From positions 186,001-250,000 of the forward strand of contig CAJTFX010000003.1 of assembly GCA_910575555.1 (NCBI GenBank): a stretch of 64,000 nucleotides of DNA, in the 5' to 3' direction. How positions within the stretch are numbered: position 1 is the first letter of the stretch; the number at the start of each line of letters is the position of its first letter. Below, in pieces: positions 44,801 through 52,494 of this stretch. Source of the stretch: Lachnospiraceae bacterium (lineage in GTDB: Bacteria; Bacillota; Clostridia; Lachnospirales; Lachnospiraceae). The notes below the pieces were generated by a model that saw only the letters and a program-made list of their open reading frames with translations, ran no database searches and was not told where the DNA came from. A program made the translations under genes and the position numbers.

Positions 44801-46369
44801 GAGAGCGGAACAAAAGATACGCTGAGAGTCACATGGAGCAGAGGGGATTATGATCCAAAAACACCGGGAACCTATACTTTGAGCGGAACACTGAAACTGA
44901 AAGACGGAATTACGAATACCGATGAGGTAAAAGCGACCATTACTGTAACAGTAAAAGAAGGCATTAAAATCCTGGAAGTGAAAAATCCGGAAGGCATAGA
45001 GACAGCATTTGGAACGGAATTCAAAGACCTGCCTTTGCCGAAAACGGCTGAAGTTACACTGGCAGATAATCAAACAGAGACTCTGAATGTAACCTGGAAT
45101 CCCGGAACTTATGACGGCCAGGCAGCGGGAACTTATACCATGAAAGGCGATCTTGCCCTTGTGGGAGAAATTGTAAATCCTGACAAGAAGCAGGCGGAGA
45201 TTGCCGTAACTGTGAAAGAAAAAATGCAGGAAGCCCAGGAAGACAAAAAAATCCAGTCTGTAAAGGAACTGCAGGGGATTACAGCAGCGTATGGGACATC
45301 CTTTGAAAAGCTGCAGCTTCCTCAGACAGTGGAAGTAACCTTAGAGGACGGAACGAAAGACAGTCTGAACATTACCTGGAATCCGGAAACTTATGACGGC
45401 CAGACAGCGGGAACTTATCATTTAACCGGAGCATTGACACTGAAAACGGGAGTTGTAAATCCAGATGGGAAACAGGCGGCAATTGCCGTGAAAGTAGAGG
45501 AGAACCAAAATTCCGGAGGAAATCAAAATCCGGGAGGAGATCAGACGCCGGGCACAGACGGTTCAGATCAGGAAGAACCCGGTACGCCTCAAGGGGTAAA
45601 AAAAGTTGCAGCAGTGGAAGAACTGGCAGAAATAGAGACCGTGATCGGGACATCCTTCGATAAACTTGCCCTTCCCACTACAGCAGAAGTAACCTTAGAG
45701 GGCGGAGCAAAAGAACCCCTGGGAGTTGTCTGGAATCCTGGAACTTATAATGGACAGAAAGCAGGAAGCTGCACTCTGAGCGGTGAACTGACGCTGAAGG
45801 AGGGGATTGCAAATCCCAAAAACCTCAAGGCTCAGATTAAAGTGACGGTAAAAGAAAAAACTTCTGTGAAAAATGGCAAAGTATATACCGTGGGCGCTTA
45901 TAAGTATAAAGTAACCAGCGTTTCCAAAAAGACCGTGACAATTTCCGGAAGTAAGAAGAAAGATCTCAAAAAAATTGTGGTTCCTGATACGGTTAAACTG
46001 GGCGGTGTGAGTTATAAAGTAACAGCAGTGGGAAGTAATGCATTTAAAAACTGTAAGAAAGCAACGTCTGTGAAAGTAGGAAAAAATGTTGCAAGCATCG
46101 GAAAGAGCGGGTTTTACGGATGCGTCAAAGTGAAAACAGTGTCATTAAACAGCAAAAAATTAAAAACCATTGACGCCAAAGCATTTTATAACTGCAAAGC
46201 GCTGACAAAAATGACGATTAAGAGCACAGTATTGAAAAAAGTCGGGAGTAAAGCTTTTTCAAAAACTTCCTCAAAAGTTACTGTTAAAGTGCCGAAAAAG
46301 AAAAAGTCAGCATATAAGAAGCTTCTCAGAAGCAAAGGACTCAGTAAAAAAGCAAAAATAACTTCATGA
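41840..46369 (+). CDS. Second secreted GH27-like glycosidase with CBM35s, five Big_4 domains and an LRR_5-like tail
   Basis: 1509 residues, a paralogue of the GH27-like enzyme two genes upstream. Signal peptide about 1-27; a Ser/Pro/Glu-rich linker to about 95 replaces the first CBM35. The catalytic region (97-578) is strongly similar to its sister from STGPLYWMAYETPFE onward, with likely nucleophile Asp283 (SFLRVDFLGWYENG) and acid/base Asp353 (MMRVNEDVANGGWD). Two CBM35-like modules (582-705 and 715-863), five Big_4-like domains (about 870-955, 956-1041, 1042-1127, 1137-1221 and 1253-1338) and the lysine-rich LRR_5-like end (1343-1509) follow. The longer Big_4 stalk would hold the enzyme farther from the cell. 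It ends the operon. The substrate is inferred from neighbours, as for the first copy. Confidence 0.75.
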   Translation: MKKKIIAALLCVLMIFDSASAVQVSAAGKLAAISPDNATGETGSGASETAGGKTQKSSPESPEQERDNGVLPLAEGTEEPQPPADTAVGPDTLAAPDISTGPLYWMAYETPFETDSYLKEERWDANADWMVSEGFVEAGYDMMSTDGWIEGAQTINENGYITKYNYSWTKTWKDMGDQLKARGMKLGVYYDPLWVTAAAYHSSAKIAGTEIPVKSLVNPDLGHFSDFKEQALPKGEGFDGEPWCVTGQPALYWLDTDKEGAEEYVKGYVKHFADAGASFLRVDFLGWYENGINGDNNQNGKPAYGTERYEKALKWMREACDAYGMTLSLVMPNQYDHAATELKYGHMMRVNEDVANGGWDNPNRGPEPGWTNDHISGRRRGQWQKNWAQWGNSFDAFTGWADVGGRGQMVLDGDFLRMARFDVIRTEDTDTPISSEEELKVADAQKRSAVSLAAMAGSPICIADQYDTMNANAPEGIDNKTYYLNKEILDLNQAGFVGKPMGLGESERWAGQLPDGSWVVALFNRDREVKTQTLDFKKDLGITGTAGVRELWQHKSYGRLDHFTVDLAACDCVVLKIRPNTVRYEAEAASLRAGANSNRNHSNFSGWGFSDKLENGSGDVLFAVNAEGSRQIQIRYCNGSEEAVPVASVYVNGKKVQDVSLPSTGSWDAWGTATVENAVFEPGVNLVDIKCSSEAGFNLDYMELGDAGPEPEEKIYITCEAEGAEIGSGAEIATDHQLAYGDAFVDGLDGRHWENSNDTLKFKLNVEKSGDYDLSFRYANGREDATADVFVNEKKLGYFTFPVVYTDAWDAWGTVTLFEAQTGEGAEGIQIQKVTLHEGENTVEYKHGNGAVNMDRLTITPHKDSASAGASVEYIQSFEDRKVPLGTSFGDLQLPAQVNVKISGKEQEQAVNVTWQESSIDLNMPGVYTLTGELALEEGIVNGTVAAEIQVIVEDIIVKVSEIPGISTVAGTPFESLQLPQKAEVTLESGTKDTLRVTWSRGDYDPKTPGTYTLSGTLKLKDGITNTDEVKATITVTVKEGIKILEVKNPEGIETAFGTEFKDLPLPKTAEVTLADNQTETLNVTWNPGTYDGQAAGTYTMKGDLALVGEIVNPDKKQAEIAVTVKEKMQEAQEDKKIQSVKELQGITAAYGTSFEKLQLPQTVEVTLEDGTKDSLNITWNPETYDGQTAGTYHLTGALTLKTGVVNPDGKQAAIAVKVEENQNSGGNQNPGGDQTPGTDGSDQEEPGTPQGVKKVAAVEELAEIETVIGTSFDKLALPTTAEVTLEGGAKEPLGVVWNPGTYNGQKAGSCTLSGELTLKEGIANPKNLKAQIKVTVKEKTSVKNGKVYTVGAYKYKVTSVSKKTVTISGSKKKDLKKIVVPDTVKLGGVSYKVTAVGSNAFKNCKKATSVKVGKNVASIGKSGFYGCVKVKTVSLNSKKLKTIDAKAFYNCKALTKMTIKSTVLKKVGSKAFSKTSSKVTVKVPKKKKSAYKKLLRSKGLSKKAKITS

Positions 46370-46405
46370 TTCTGTTTCTTTCCATAACAGGAAAGAATGG
46401 CCGGG

Positions 46406-46446
46406 AATGGCGGATTTCTGCAATATAATGCGGAAATCTGCCATTT
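46406..46446 (+). terminator. Probable terminator of the glycan operon
   Basis: AATGGCGGATTTCTGC pairs with GCGGAAATCTGCCATT (16 bp with two wobbles, 8-base loop). It lies 36 bases after the last glycosidase; only a short T tract follows. The rest of this 219-base gap shows an AT-rich TATAAT (46514-46519) as a possible -10 for the next operon. Confidence 0.55.
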
Positions 46447-46588
46447 CTGGCGTGAAGGGAGAAAAATATCAGAAAGATTCTGCTTTTTAAGGATTTATTA
46501 ATATTTCCTATTTTATAATACCAGTATCATCCGACTGAACCAGACACAGCCGGGGATAAGGTTAACAGAACAAGGGAAGGAGAACCAA

Positions 46589-48982
46589 ATGTATTTCAGA
46601 ATATTGAGAAAAGACTTAAAAAGAAAGAAATCCATCAACCTGATTCTGCTGATATTTATTTTTTTGTCCACCATGTTTATTGCAGGAAGCCTGAATAACT
46701 TTGCGGTTATTTTAAACGGGGTGGAAAACTTTATGAATCAGTCCGGTATAGGGGATTTTCTGATTGTGACTATGGGGGGAAGTTCGGGAGAGCTTTCTGA
46801 AAATGACAGGGAGATCGAGGAATTTCTGAAAAACCAGGCGCAGGTGGAGGATTATACTGCGGATGAGAATCTCTTTTTTTCCAAAAACCAGTTGAAACCA
46901 GGGAACGGAAAAACGGCAGTTTTGGACAATATGGCAATTTTAAATCCTTTTGACATCCGCCAGCAGAAGTTCTATGATAAAGAAAACCGTGAAATCACCG
47001 GGATGCAGGACGGGATGATTTATATCGGACAGCGTTTGGCAGAGAAAAATCATTTGAATCCGGGCGATCAGTTAAAGATTCAGTCTGAAGAGGGTTATGA
47101 AAAAGAATTTCAGGTGGCAGGGGAGCTGAAGGATGCATTTCTGGGTTCCGATATGATGGGCACTCAGCGGTGTGTGATAAGCCAAAATGACTTCCAGGAG
47201 ATGTCAGAGGAAAGCGGCCTCCTGCATGGGAGGCTGTACTCTGTCAGCTGCAGGGATGCCGAGGCTTTTCAGGCAGAATATAACAACTGTGATTTCAGCG
47301 AGATGTTCAGCTGCAGCAGAGAATTAGTAAAGACGACTTATGTTATGGAGATGGTGATTGCGGCAGTGATTTTGCTGGTCAGCATTTGTCTGATGGCCAT
47401 ATCTGTAATTATGCTCCGGTTTACAATTGTATTTACCATAAATGAAGATTTTAAAGAAATCGGCATTATGAAGGCCATCGGCATTCGGGACAGCTCCATC
47501 CGGAAACTATACATTGTGAAATATTTTGTGATGGCGCTGACAGGCGCGCTGTTTGGATTTGCCGCCAGTATCCCGTTCAGCCGGGGGCTGCTTATGCAGG
47601 TGACGGAGAAAATTGTCATTGAAGAAGGCGGCGGAAGCATTCTGTTTCAGTTATGGATCAGTGTTCTGATTGTGGGGGTGGTTGTGCTGTTTGGATATTA
47701 CAGCACAGGAAAAATCAGGAAATTCAGCCCCATGGACGCCATACGAAACGGGAACAGCGGAGAGCGTTTCCGGAAAAAAGGAATCTTTCAGATGAAGCGT
47801 TCTCATTTAAGGGCCACTACCTTTTTAGCATATAATGACGTGGTCAGCGAATTCAGAAAATATCTGGTGCTGATGCTTACCAGTATGATCGGCGTATGGC
47901 TGGTGGTGATGCCCATTAATTCCATCAATACCCTGAGTTCAGAAAAAATTGGGGCATGGTTTGCCCTGACAGAGTGTGATTTTTATCTGCATCAGGAGGA
48001 TAAGGTGTCGGAGCTGATGGCCCAGGGAACGAAACAGGGATGGTATGATTACCTGGAGGAATGCAGAGAACGTCTGGAACAGGATGGAATTGAAGTGGAA
48101 CGGGCGGCGACAGAGGTTTATTTTAAACTTCGTGTAAGAAAAGGGGAAAAAACTTATAAATCCTTTGCGATACAGGGATTTGGAACTTCTCCGGAGCAGT
48201 ATTTTTATGATGAGGGTCAGCCGCCAATTTACGAAAATGAAATTGCAATGACCCATATGGTGGCGAAAAAGATTGACGCTAAGCTGGGAGATACCGTATA
48301 TATCACCAGCGGCGGCGAAGAAAAACCCTATCTGCTTACCGCCCTTTACCAGTCCATGAACAATATGGGAGAGGGAATCCGGTTTACGGAAAAAGCGGAA
48401 CTGAATTATGCAGAAGGGGCCGGGGGATTCGGCGCCCAGATCACCTTAAAGCAGAAGCCGGACAAAAAGGAGCTGTCTGAGGTGACAGACAGGGTCCAAA
48501 AATTATTTCCGGAAGCTAAGGTGGAGACAACGGCAGAATTTATCGGCAGCATGATCGGGGATATTGCGGGAAGGCTTGAGCCCCTGAAGCTGCTGATTCT
48601 GGCAGTGGTTATCGCCATTAACGTTCTGGTGGTGGTATTGATGCAGAAAATGTTTCTGATTCGGGAACGGGGAGAAATGGGAATGCTGAAATCCATCGGA
48701 TTTTCTGACGGCGCACTGATTGGCTGGCAGACCAAGCGGATTATGCTTGTGCTGTTTGCGGGCATTGCAGCGGGAACCCTGACCGGAACGCCTTTTTCTG
48801 AACTTACGGCCGGACGGGTATTTCAGATGATGGGAGCAGAGAAAATTGAATTTGTGCTCCATCCCCTGGAGATTTATGCAGCGTATCCTGCCGCGCTTTT
48901 TGCAGTTACCGTACTGGCCTGCGTATTGGCCATGCGGCGGGTGAAACATATCTCGGTGCAGGAAATGAATAATATAGAGTAG
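46589..48982 (+). CDS. FtsX-type ABC transporter permease with two FtsX domains
   Basis: A 797-residue membrane protein. One N-terminal helix is followed by a MacB-like extracytoplasmic domain (about 45-240). A first FtsX three-helix block (about 250-390) has NEDFKEIGIMKAIGIRDSSI; a second soluble domain (about 450-650) and second FtsX block (about 660-795) with RERGEMGMLKSIGFSDGALI follow. Both coupling motifs (E-I-G-I-M-K-A-I-G and E-M-G-M-L-K-S-I-G) contact the ATPase. Transporters of this type do not move small solutes but transmit force to extracytoplasmic partners or remove antimicrobial peptides and lipids. The ATPase, response regulator and histidine kinase follow in order, a layout like that of peptide-sensing modules. 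Confidence 0.85.
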   Translation: MYFRILRKDLKRKKSINLILLIFIFLSTMFIAGSLNNFAVILNGVENFMNQSGIGDFLIVTMGGSSGELSENDREIEEFLKNQAQVEDYTADENLFFSKNQLKPGNGKTAVLDNMAILNPFDIRQQKFYDKENREITGMQDGMIYIGQRLAEKNHLNPGDQLKIQSEEGYEKEFQVAGELKDAFLGSDMMGTQRCVISQNDFQEMSEESGLLHGRLYSVSCRDAEAFQAEYNNCDFSEMFSCSRELVKTTYVMEMVIAAVILLVSICLMAISVIMLRFTIVFTINEDFKEIGIMKAIGIRDSSIRKLYIVKYFVMALTGALFGFAASIPFSRGLLMQVTEKIVIEEGGGSILFQLWISVLIVGVVVLFGYYSTGKIRKFSPMDAIRNGNSGERFRKKGIFQMKRSHLRATTFLAYNDVVSEFRKYLVLMLTSMIGVWLVVMPINSINTLSSEKIGAWFALTECDFYLHQEDKVSELMAQGTKQGWYDYLEECRERLEQDGIEVERAATEVYFKLRVRKGEKTYKSFAIQGFGTSPEQYFYDEGQPPIYENEIAMTHMVAKKIDAKLGDTVYITSGGEEKPYLLTALYQSMNNMGEGIRFTEKAELNYAEGAGGFGAQITLKQKPDKKELSEVTDRVQKLFPEAKVETTAEFIGSMIGDIAGRLEPLKLLILAVVIAINVLVVVLMQKMFLIRERGEMGMLKSIGFSDGALIGWQTKRIMLVLFAGIAAGTLTGTPFSELTAGRVFQMMGAEKIEFVLHPLEIYAAYPAALFAVTVLACVLAMRRVKHISVQEMNNIE

Positions 48983-49012
48983 ATTTTGCGGGAAAAGAAC
49001 AGGAGGGCGAAA

Positions 49013-49771
49013 ATGAGAGAAGCATTGTGTGTGAAAGATTTGTGCAAGACGTATGTAACCAATAAAAGGCAGAATAACGTATTGAAAAATGTAAGCTTTA
49101 CAATTCAGCAGGGAGAACTGGTGGCGGTGATGGGGCCTTCCGGTTCCGGAAAATCCACTCTGTTGTACAGCGTGTCAGGCATGGACCGGCCCACCGCCGG
49201 AGAGGTGGTTTTATCAGGAACGCGGATTACCGATTTAAAGGAAAAGGAGCTTGCAAAAGTGCGTCTCACCAGCATGGGATTTATTTTTCAGCAGATGCAC
49301 ATGATGAAAAACCTTTCCATTATGGACAATATCCTGCTTCCGGCTTATCAGGCAGACAAAAGCCGCAGCAGACAGGAAATCAATGAATTCTGTCTGGCGC
49401 TGATGCGAAAACTGGGAATCAGCGATGTGGCGGAAAATGATATTACCGAGGTGTCCGGCGGGCAGCTTCAGCGGGCCTGCATCTGCCGGAGCTTAATCAA
49501 TAAGCCGGAAATCATCTTTGCAGATGAACCCACCGGGGCCCTGAACCGGAGCGCGTCGGAGGACGTGATGCAGGAGCTGAATAAACTGAATCAGGAGGGA
49601 ACTACAATTATGCTGGTGACCCATGACATGAAGGTGGCGGCAAAATGCAGCAGGGTTTTGTATATTGTGGATGGAAATATTAGGGGAGAGCTTGCAATGG
49701 ATGGCCCGGACAGTCAGGAGAAGCAGCGGGAACGGAAGCTGAACAACTGGCTCATTGAGATGGGCTGGTAA
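49013..49771 (+). CDS. ABC transporter ATP-binding protein (LolD/MacB type)
   Basis: A 252-residue ATPase: Walker A GPSGSGKST (residues 41-49), Q-loop in GFIFQQMHMM, signature EVSGGQLQRACICRSL, Walker B EIIFADEPTGAL and H-loop in MLVTHDMKVAAK. The LNRSASEDVMQELNKLN segment is typical of ATPases paired with FtsX permeases. The start at 49013 follows AGGAGG; an in-frame start nine codons upstream lacks such a site. It powers the permease just upstream. Confidence 0.9.
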   Translation: MREALCVKDLCKTYVTNKRQNNVLKNVSFTIQQGELVAVMGPSGSGKSTLLYSVSGMDRPTAGEVVLSGTRITDLKEKELAKVRLTSMGFIFQQMHMMKNLSIMDNILLPAYQADKSRSRQEINEFCLALMRKLGISDVAENDITEVSGGQLQRACICRSLINKPEIIFADEPTGALNRSASEDVMQELNKLNQEGTTIMLVTHDMKVAAKCSRVLYIVDGNIRGELAMDGPDSQEKQRERKLNNWLIEMGW

Positions 49772-49789
49772 GGAAACGGCAGGTGTGGC

Positions 49790-50452
49790 ATGGCAGATAT
49801 TATTGTGGTGGAAGATAATAAGGAGCTGGGGGAATTGCTCTCAGATTTCCTGCAGGCGGAGGGCTATGACGTGTATCTGGCAGGCTCCGGGGAAGAGGGC
49901 CTTAAGCTCTATGAGGAAAAAGGAGCCAAACTGCTGATTCTGGATGTGATGCTTCCCGGCATGGATGGTTTCGGCGTCTGCAGCAGAATCCGGCAGCATG
50001 ACAATACGCCCATTATTATTGTAAGCGCCAAAGGCGGAAAGGAAGATAAGCTGAACGGGCTGTTTCTGGGAGCGGATGACTATATTGAAAAACCTTATGA
50101 CATTGACATTCTGCTGGCAAAGGTCAGGGGGATTTTCCAGAGAAGGTATTCTGCAGATGAGATCACAGAGGGCAGTCTGCGGCTGGATAAGGTGGGCCGG
50201 CACATTTACCGGGACGGCCGGGAGGTTTCGGTAACGGCCCGGGAATTTGACCTGCTGCTGTATCTGATGGAAAATAAGGGAAAAGCCATTCCCAAGGAAG
50301 AATTATTCTGTAAAATCTGGGGATTTGACAGTGAAAGTGAGATTCAAACCCTGACCGTGCATATTCGGTGGCTGAGGGAGAAGCTGGAACAAAATCCTAA
50401 AAAACCGGAACGGATTCTGACCGTCTGGGGAATCGGCTACCGGTTTGAGTGA
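49790..50452 (+). CDS. OmpR/PhoB-family response regulator
   Basis: A 220-residue two-domain regulator. The receiver domain has acidic pocket VVEDN, phospho-acceptor Asp52 in LILDVMLPGMDGFG and Lys101 in YIEKPYD. The C-terminal winged helix (about 125-220) has SVTAREFDLLLYLMENKGK and TVHIRWLREKLEQNP, then the wing GIGYRFE. It is expected to be phosphorylated by the histidine kinase next to it and to regulate the ABC operon. It starts 18 bases after the ATPase stop. Confidence 0.92.
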   Translation: MADIIVVEDNKELGELLSDFLQAEGYDVYLAGSGEEGLKLYEEKGAKLLILDVMLPGMDGFGVCSRIRQHDNTPIIIVSAKGGKEDKLNGLFLGADDYIEKPYDIDILLAKVRGIFQRRYSADEITEGSLRLDKVGRHIYRDGREVSVTAREFDLLLYLMENKGKAIPKEELFCKIWGFDSESEIQTLTVHIRWLREKLEQNPKKPERILTVWGIGYRFE

Positions 50453-50462
50453 AAGGGAAGAT

Positions 50463-51773
50463 ATGAAAAAAATCAACCAATTGCTGCTGGCTGTCCTTTT
50501 GGGCGGCCTTGCGGCGTTATGTCTCGTTAACGGGCTGCTTTCTGGGACAGAACTGTCAGAAACAAGCAGGGAATACCGGATTGCCCTCAACCGGTTGGAG
50601 CGGACGATTGCAGATTTTGAACAGCAGACAGGGCGGGCGGCAGAGAGCCTGAAAGAGTTGTCCGGTTATTCGAAAGGGACAGATTATCCCTTTGTGACCG
50701 GGCTTTCTGTTTTGCCGTATCCAGCGGGAGACAGCCGGGAACCGGAGAAATTCTGGAAAAATGGAGAGGAGGAATATGCGGTAATTGCCACCGAATTGGC
50801 ATATTATAAGGTATATTACGTTTCCGGGAAAATTTCCGACGGCCCGGTGCGGGTTCTGGTAAATGGAATTGCAGGTTTTTTCCTTCTTTTGACGCTGCTG
50901 GTTCTGTGGTATGTAAGGCAGAAAATCCTGCGGCCCTTCACCAGATTCGTTCAGCTTCCCTATGAGCTTTCCAGGGGCAACCTCACCCTTCCGCTGAAGG
51001 AAAACAAAGACCGCTTTTTTGGAAAATTTATGTGGGGCATGGATTTACTGCGGGAAAGTTTGGAGGAAACTAAGACAAGGGAGCTGGAGCTGCAGAAGGA
51101 GAAAAAGGTTCTGCTTCTGTCCTTGTCCCATGATATCAAAACTCCTTTAAGCGCCATTCATCTGTATGCCCAGGCTTTGTGCAGAAATCTTTACCGGGAA
51201 GAATCAAAAAAGCAGGAGATTGCAGGGAAAATAAAAGAAAAAGCAGAAGAAATCGAAACCTATGTCAGTGAAATTGTGAAGGCTTCCAATGAAGATTTTC
51301 TGAGTTTTCAGGTGGAAAACAGGGAAATTTATGTGGGAGAAATCTTGGAAGAAATTCGCATATATTATGAAGAAAAGATGGAGCTTTATCAGTTGGAATT
51401 TAAAATGGAGCCGTATTCCAACTGTCTGGTCTGGGGGGATTCAGCCCGCCTGACAGAAGCTTTGCAGAACGTGGTGGAGAATGCCGTCAAATACGGCGAC
51501 GGCCGAAAGATCCGGATTCAGTCCAGACGGGAGGAAGAAGAATATATCATTGTTGTCCAAAATACCGGATGCGGGCTTTCCTCCAAAGAGCTGCCTCATA
51601 TTTTTGACAGCTTTTTTCGGGGCAGCAATGTGGGGAAAAATCCCGGAAGCGGACTGGGACTGTATATCTGCAGGCAGTTAATGCATCAGATGGAAGGGGA
51701 AATAACTGCCGGAATCCGGGAAAAAGACGGAGAATCCTGGATGGAGGTCTGTTTGGCGCTGCATCTGGTTTGA
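50463..51773 (+). CDS. Sensor histidine kinase (two membrane helices)
   Basis: A 436-residue kinase. Helix 1 (about 6-27) and helix 2 (about 130-150) flank an extracytoplasmic sensor of about 100 residues, followed by a HAMP-like linker (ILRPFTRFVQLPYELSRGNL). The H-box has phospho-accepting His223 in LSLSHDIKTPLSAIHLY. N-box VVENAVKYGDG, G1 QNTGCGLSS and G2 GSGLGLYICRQL complete the ATPase domain. The start at 50463 follows AAAGGGAAG. The extended periplasmic-type loop sets it apart from BceS-like intramembrane sensors, so it may sense its ligand directly. Confidence 0.9.
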   Translation: MKKINQLLLAVLLGGLAALCLVNGLLSGTELSETSREYRIALNRLERTIADFEQQTGRAAESLKELSGYSKGTDYPFVTGLSVLPYPAGDSREPEKFWKNGEEEYAVIATELAYYKVYYVSGKISDGPVRVLVNGIAGFFLLLTLLVLWYVRQKILRPFTRFVQLPYELSRGNLTLPLKENKDRFFGKFMWGMDLLRESLEETKTRELELQKEKKVLLLSLSHDIKTPLSAIHLYAQALCRNLYREESKKQEIAGKIKEKAEEIETYVSEIVKASNEDFLSFQVENREIYVGEILEEIRIYYEEKMELYQLEFKMEPYSNCLVWGDSARLTEALQNVVENAVKYGDGRKIRIQSRREEEEYIIVVQNTGCGLSSKELPHIFDSFFRGSNVGKNPGSGLGLYICRQLMHQMEGEITAGIREKDGESWMEVCLALHLV

Positions 51774-51792
51774 AGCCAGGATGTCAGAAAAA

Positions 51793-51879
51793 ACAGGGGC
51801 CATGGATTGAAGCTGACCGGTCGGAAGAGGACAGGAGCCATGGATTGAAGCTGACTGGTCAGAAGAGAACAGGCGCCAT
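51793..51879 (+). repeat. 38-bp direct repeat, 2.3 copies
   Basis: Units start at 51793, 51831 and 51869 (partial), each opening ACAGGxGCCAT and continuing GGATTGAAGCTGAC. The first two units differ at only three or four positions. They do not code for protein. Confidence 0.8.
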
Positions 51880-51890
51880 CATATGCTCGG

Positions 51891-51997
51891 GGGCTGCCGC
51901 ATTAAGAAGTAAATATACAAGGTACAATATTTTGTAAATAGAACGTATACCATATCTTGTAATTGTATTTCTTAATGCGGCAGCCCTGAATTTTTTT
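51891..51997 (+). terminator. Long stem-loop with 18-bp perfect arms and T7 tail
   Basis: GGGCTGCCGCATTAAGAA (51891-51908) is the exact reverse complement of 51969-51986, with a 60-base interior that can pair partly (TACAAG with CTTGTA). Seven T follow at 51991-51997. It works as a terminator after the histidine kinase, but the arm length and inner structure would also suit a miniature palindromic element. Confidence 0.65.
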
Positions 51998-52006
51998 AAA
52001 TAATTG

Positions 52007-52035
52007 TTGACAAATAATATTATATGGCGTATAGT
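52007..52035 (+). promoter_or_regulatory. Strong promoter of the PadR operon
   Basis: Perfect TTGACA (52007-52012), 17 bases, TATAGT (52030-52035). The transcription start would be near 52042, just ahead of the triple repeat. Confidence 0.85.
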
Positions 52036-52046
52036 ATTAAATATAA

Positions 52047-52093
52047 AATAGTAATATTTAGAGAATAGTAATATTTGAAAAATAGTAATATAT
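52047..52093 (+). repeat. Triple AATAGTAATAT repeat, probable PadR operator
   Basis: AATAGTAATATTT at 52047 and 52064 and AATAGTAATATAT at 52081, a strict 17-bp period. The repeats begin just past the predicted transcription start of the PadR gene, where an autorepressor would bind. Confidence 0.65.
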
Positions 52094-52170
52094 TCTAAAT
52101 AATACTTTAAAAAGCCGCTGCGGTGAAGAACCGCAAGGAGTTTTGAACAAAAACAGTGAGGAGTGATGGC

Positions 52171-52494
52171 ATGGTATTTAACACAGGTGCAGCTCTTTTA
52201 GACGCAATCGTTCTTGCGGTTGTGTGCAAGGAAGAGGAGGGCACGTATGGTTACAAGATCACCCAGGATGTACGGCAGGCCATAGACGTATCGGAATCTA
52301 CCCTGTATCCGGTGCTGCGGCGCCTGCAGAAAGATGACTGTCTGGAAGTCTATGATGTGGAATGCGGAGGCAGAAACCGCAGATATTATAAGATTACAGA
52401 GAAGGGAACAGCGCAGTTGAAATTGTACCGCACAGAATGGGTAAATTATTCTTCTAAAATTACAATGTTATTTTCGGGAGGAGAGACGGCATGA
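52171..52494 (+). CDS. PadR-family transcriptional regulator
   Basis: A 107-residue winged-helix regulator with the family pattern LDAIVLAVVCKEEEGTYGYK, SESTLYPVLRRLQKDDCLEV (recognition helix) and GRNRRYYKITEKGTAQL (wing). It belongs to the short PadR type lacking a long C-terminal dimerisation helix. Start ATG 52171 follows AGGAG by seven bases. Such regulators usually repress their own operon and are released by small molecules or envelope stress. The stop overlaps the next gene (ATGA), and a triple repeat upstream is the likely binding site. Confidence 0.9.
   Translation: MVFNTGAALLDAIVLAVVCKEEEGTYGYKITQDVRQAIDVSESTLYPVLRRLQKDDCLEVYDVECGGRNRRYYKITEKGTAQLKLYRTEWVNYSSKITMLFSGGETA

Larger units (their letters stand above)
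51774..52006. other. Gene-free interval of repeats and a long palindrome
   Basis: This is the first part of the only gap over 300 bases (51774-52170). It contains 38-bp direct repeats (51793-51879) and a long inverted repeat ending in a T7 run (51891-51997), entered separately. I see no coding potential or tRNA-like structure. Confidence 0.7.

Noticed and set aside
46589-51773. Assignment as a BceAB-BceRS bacitracin module
   Set aside because: The permease has two FtsX blocks and two soluble domains, and the kinase has a large extracytoplasmic loop; BceB and BceS differ in both respects.
51793-51879. CRISPR array
   Set aside because: The 38-bp units are directly abutting with no unique spacers and only 2.3 copies.
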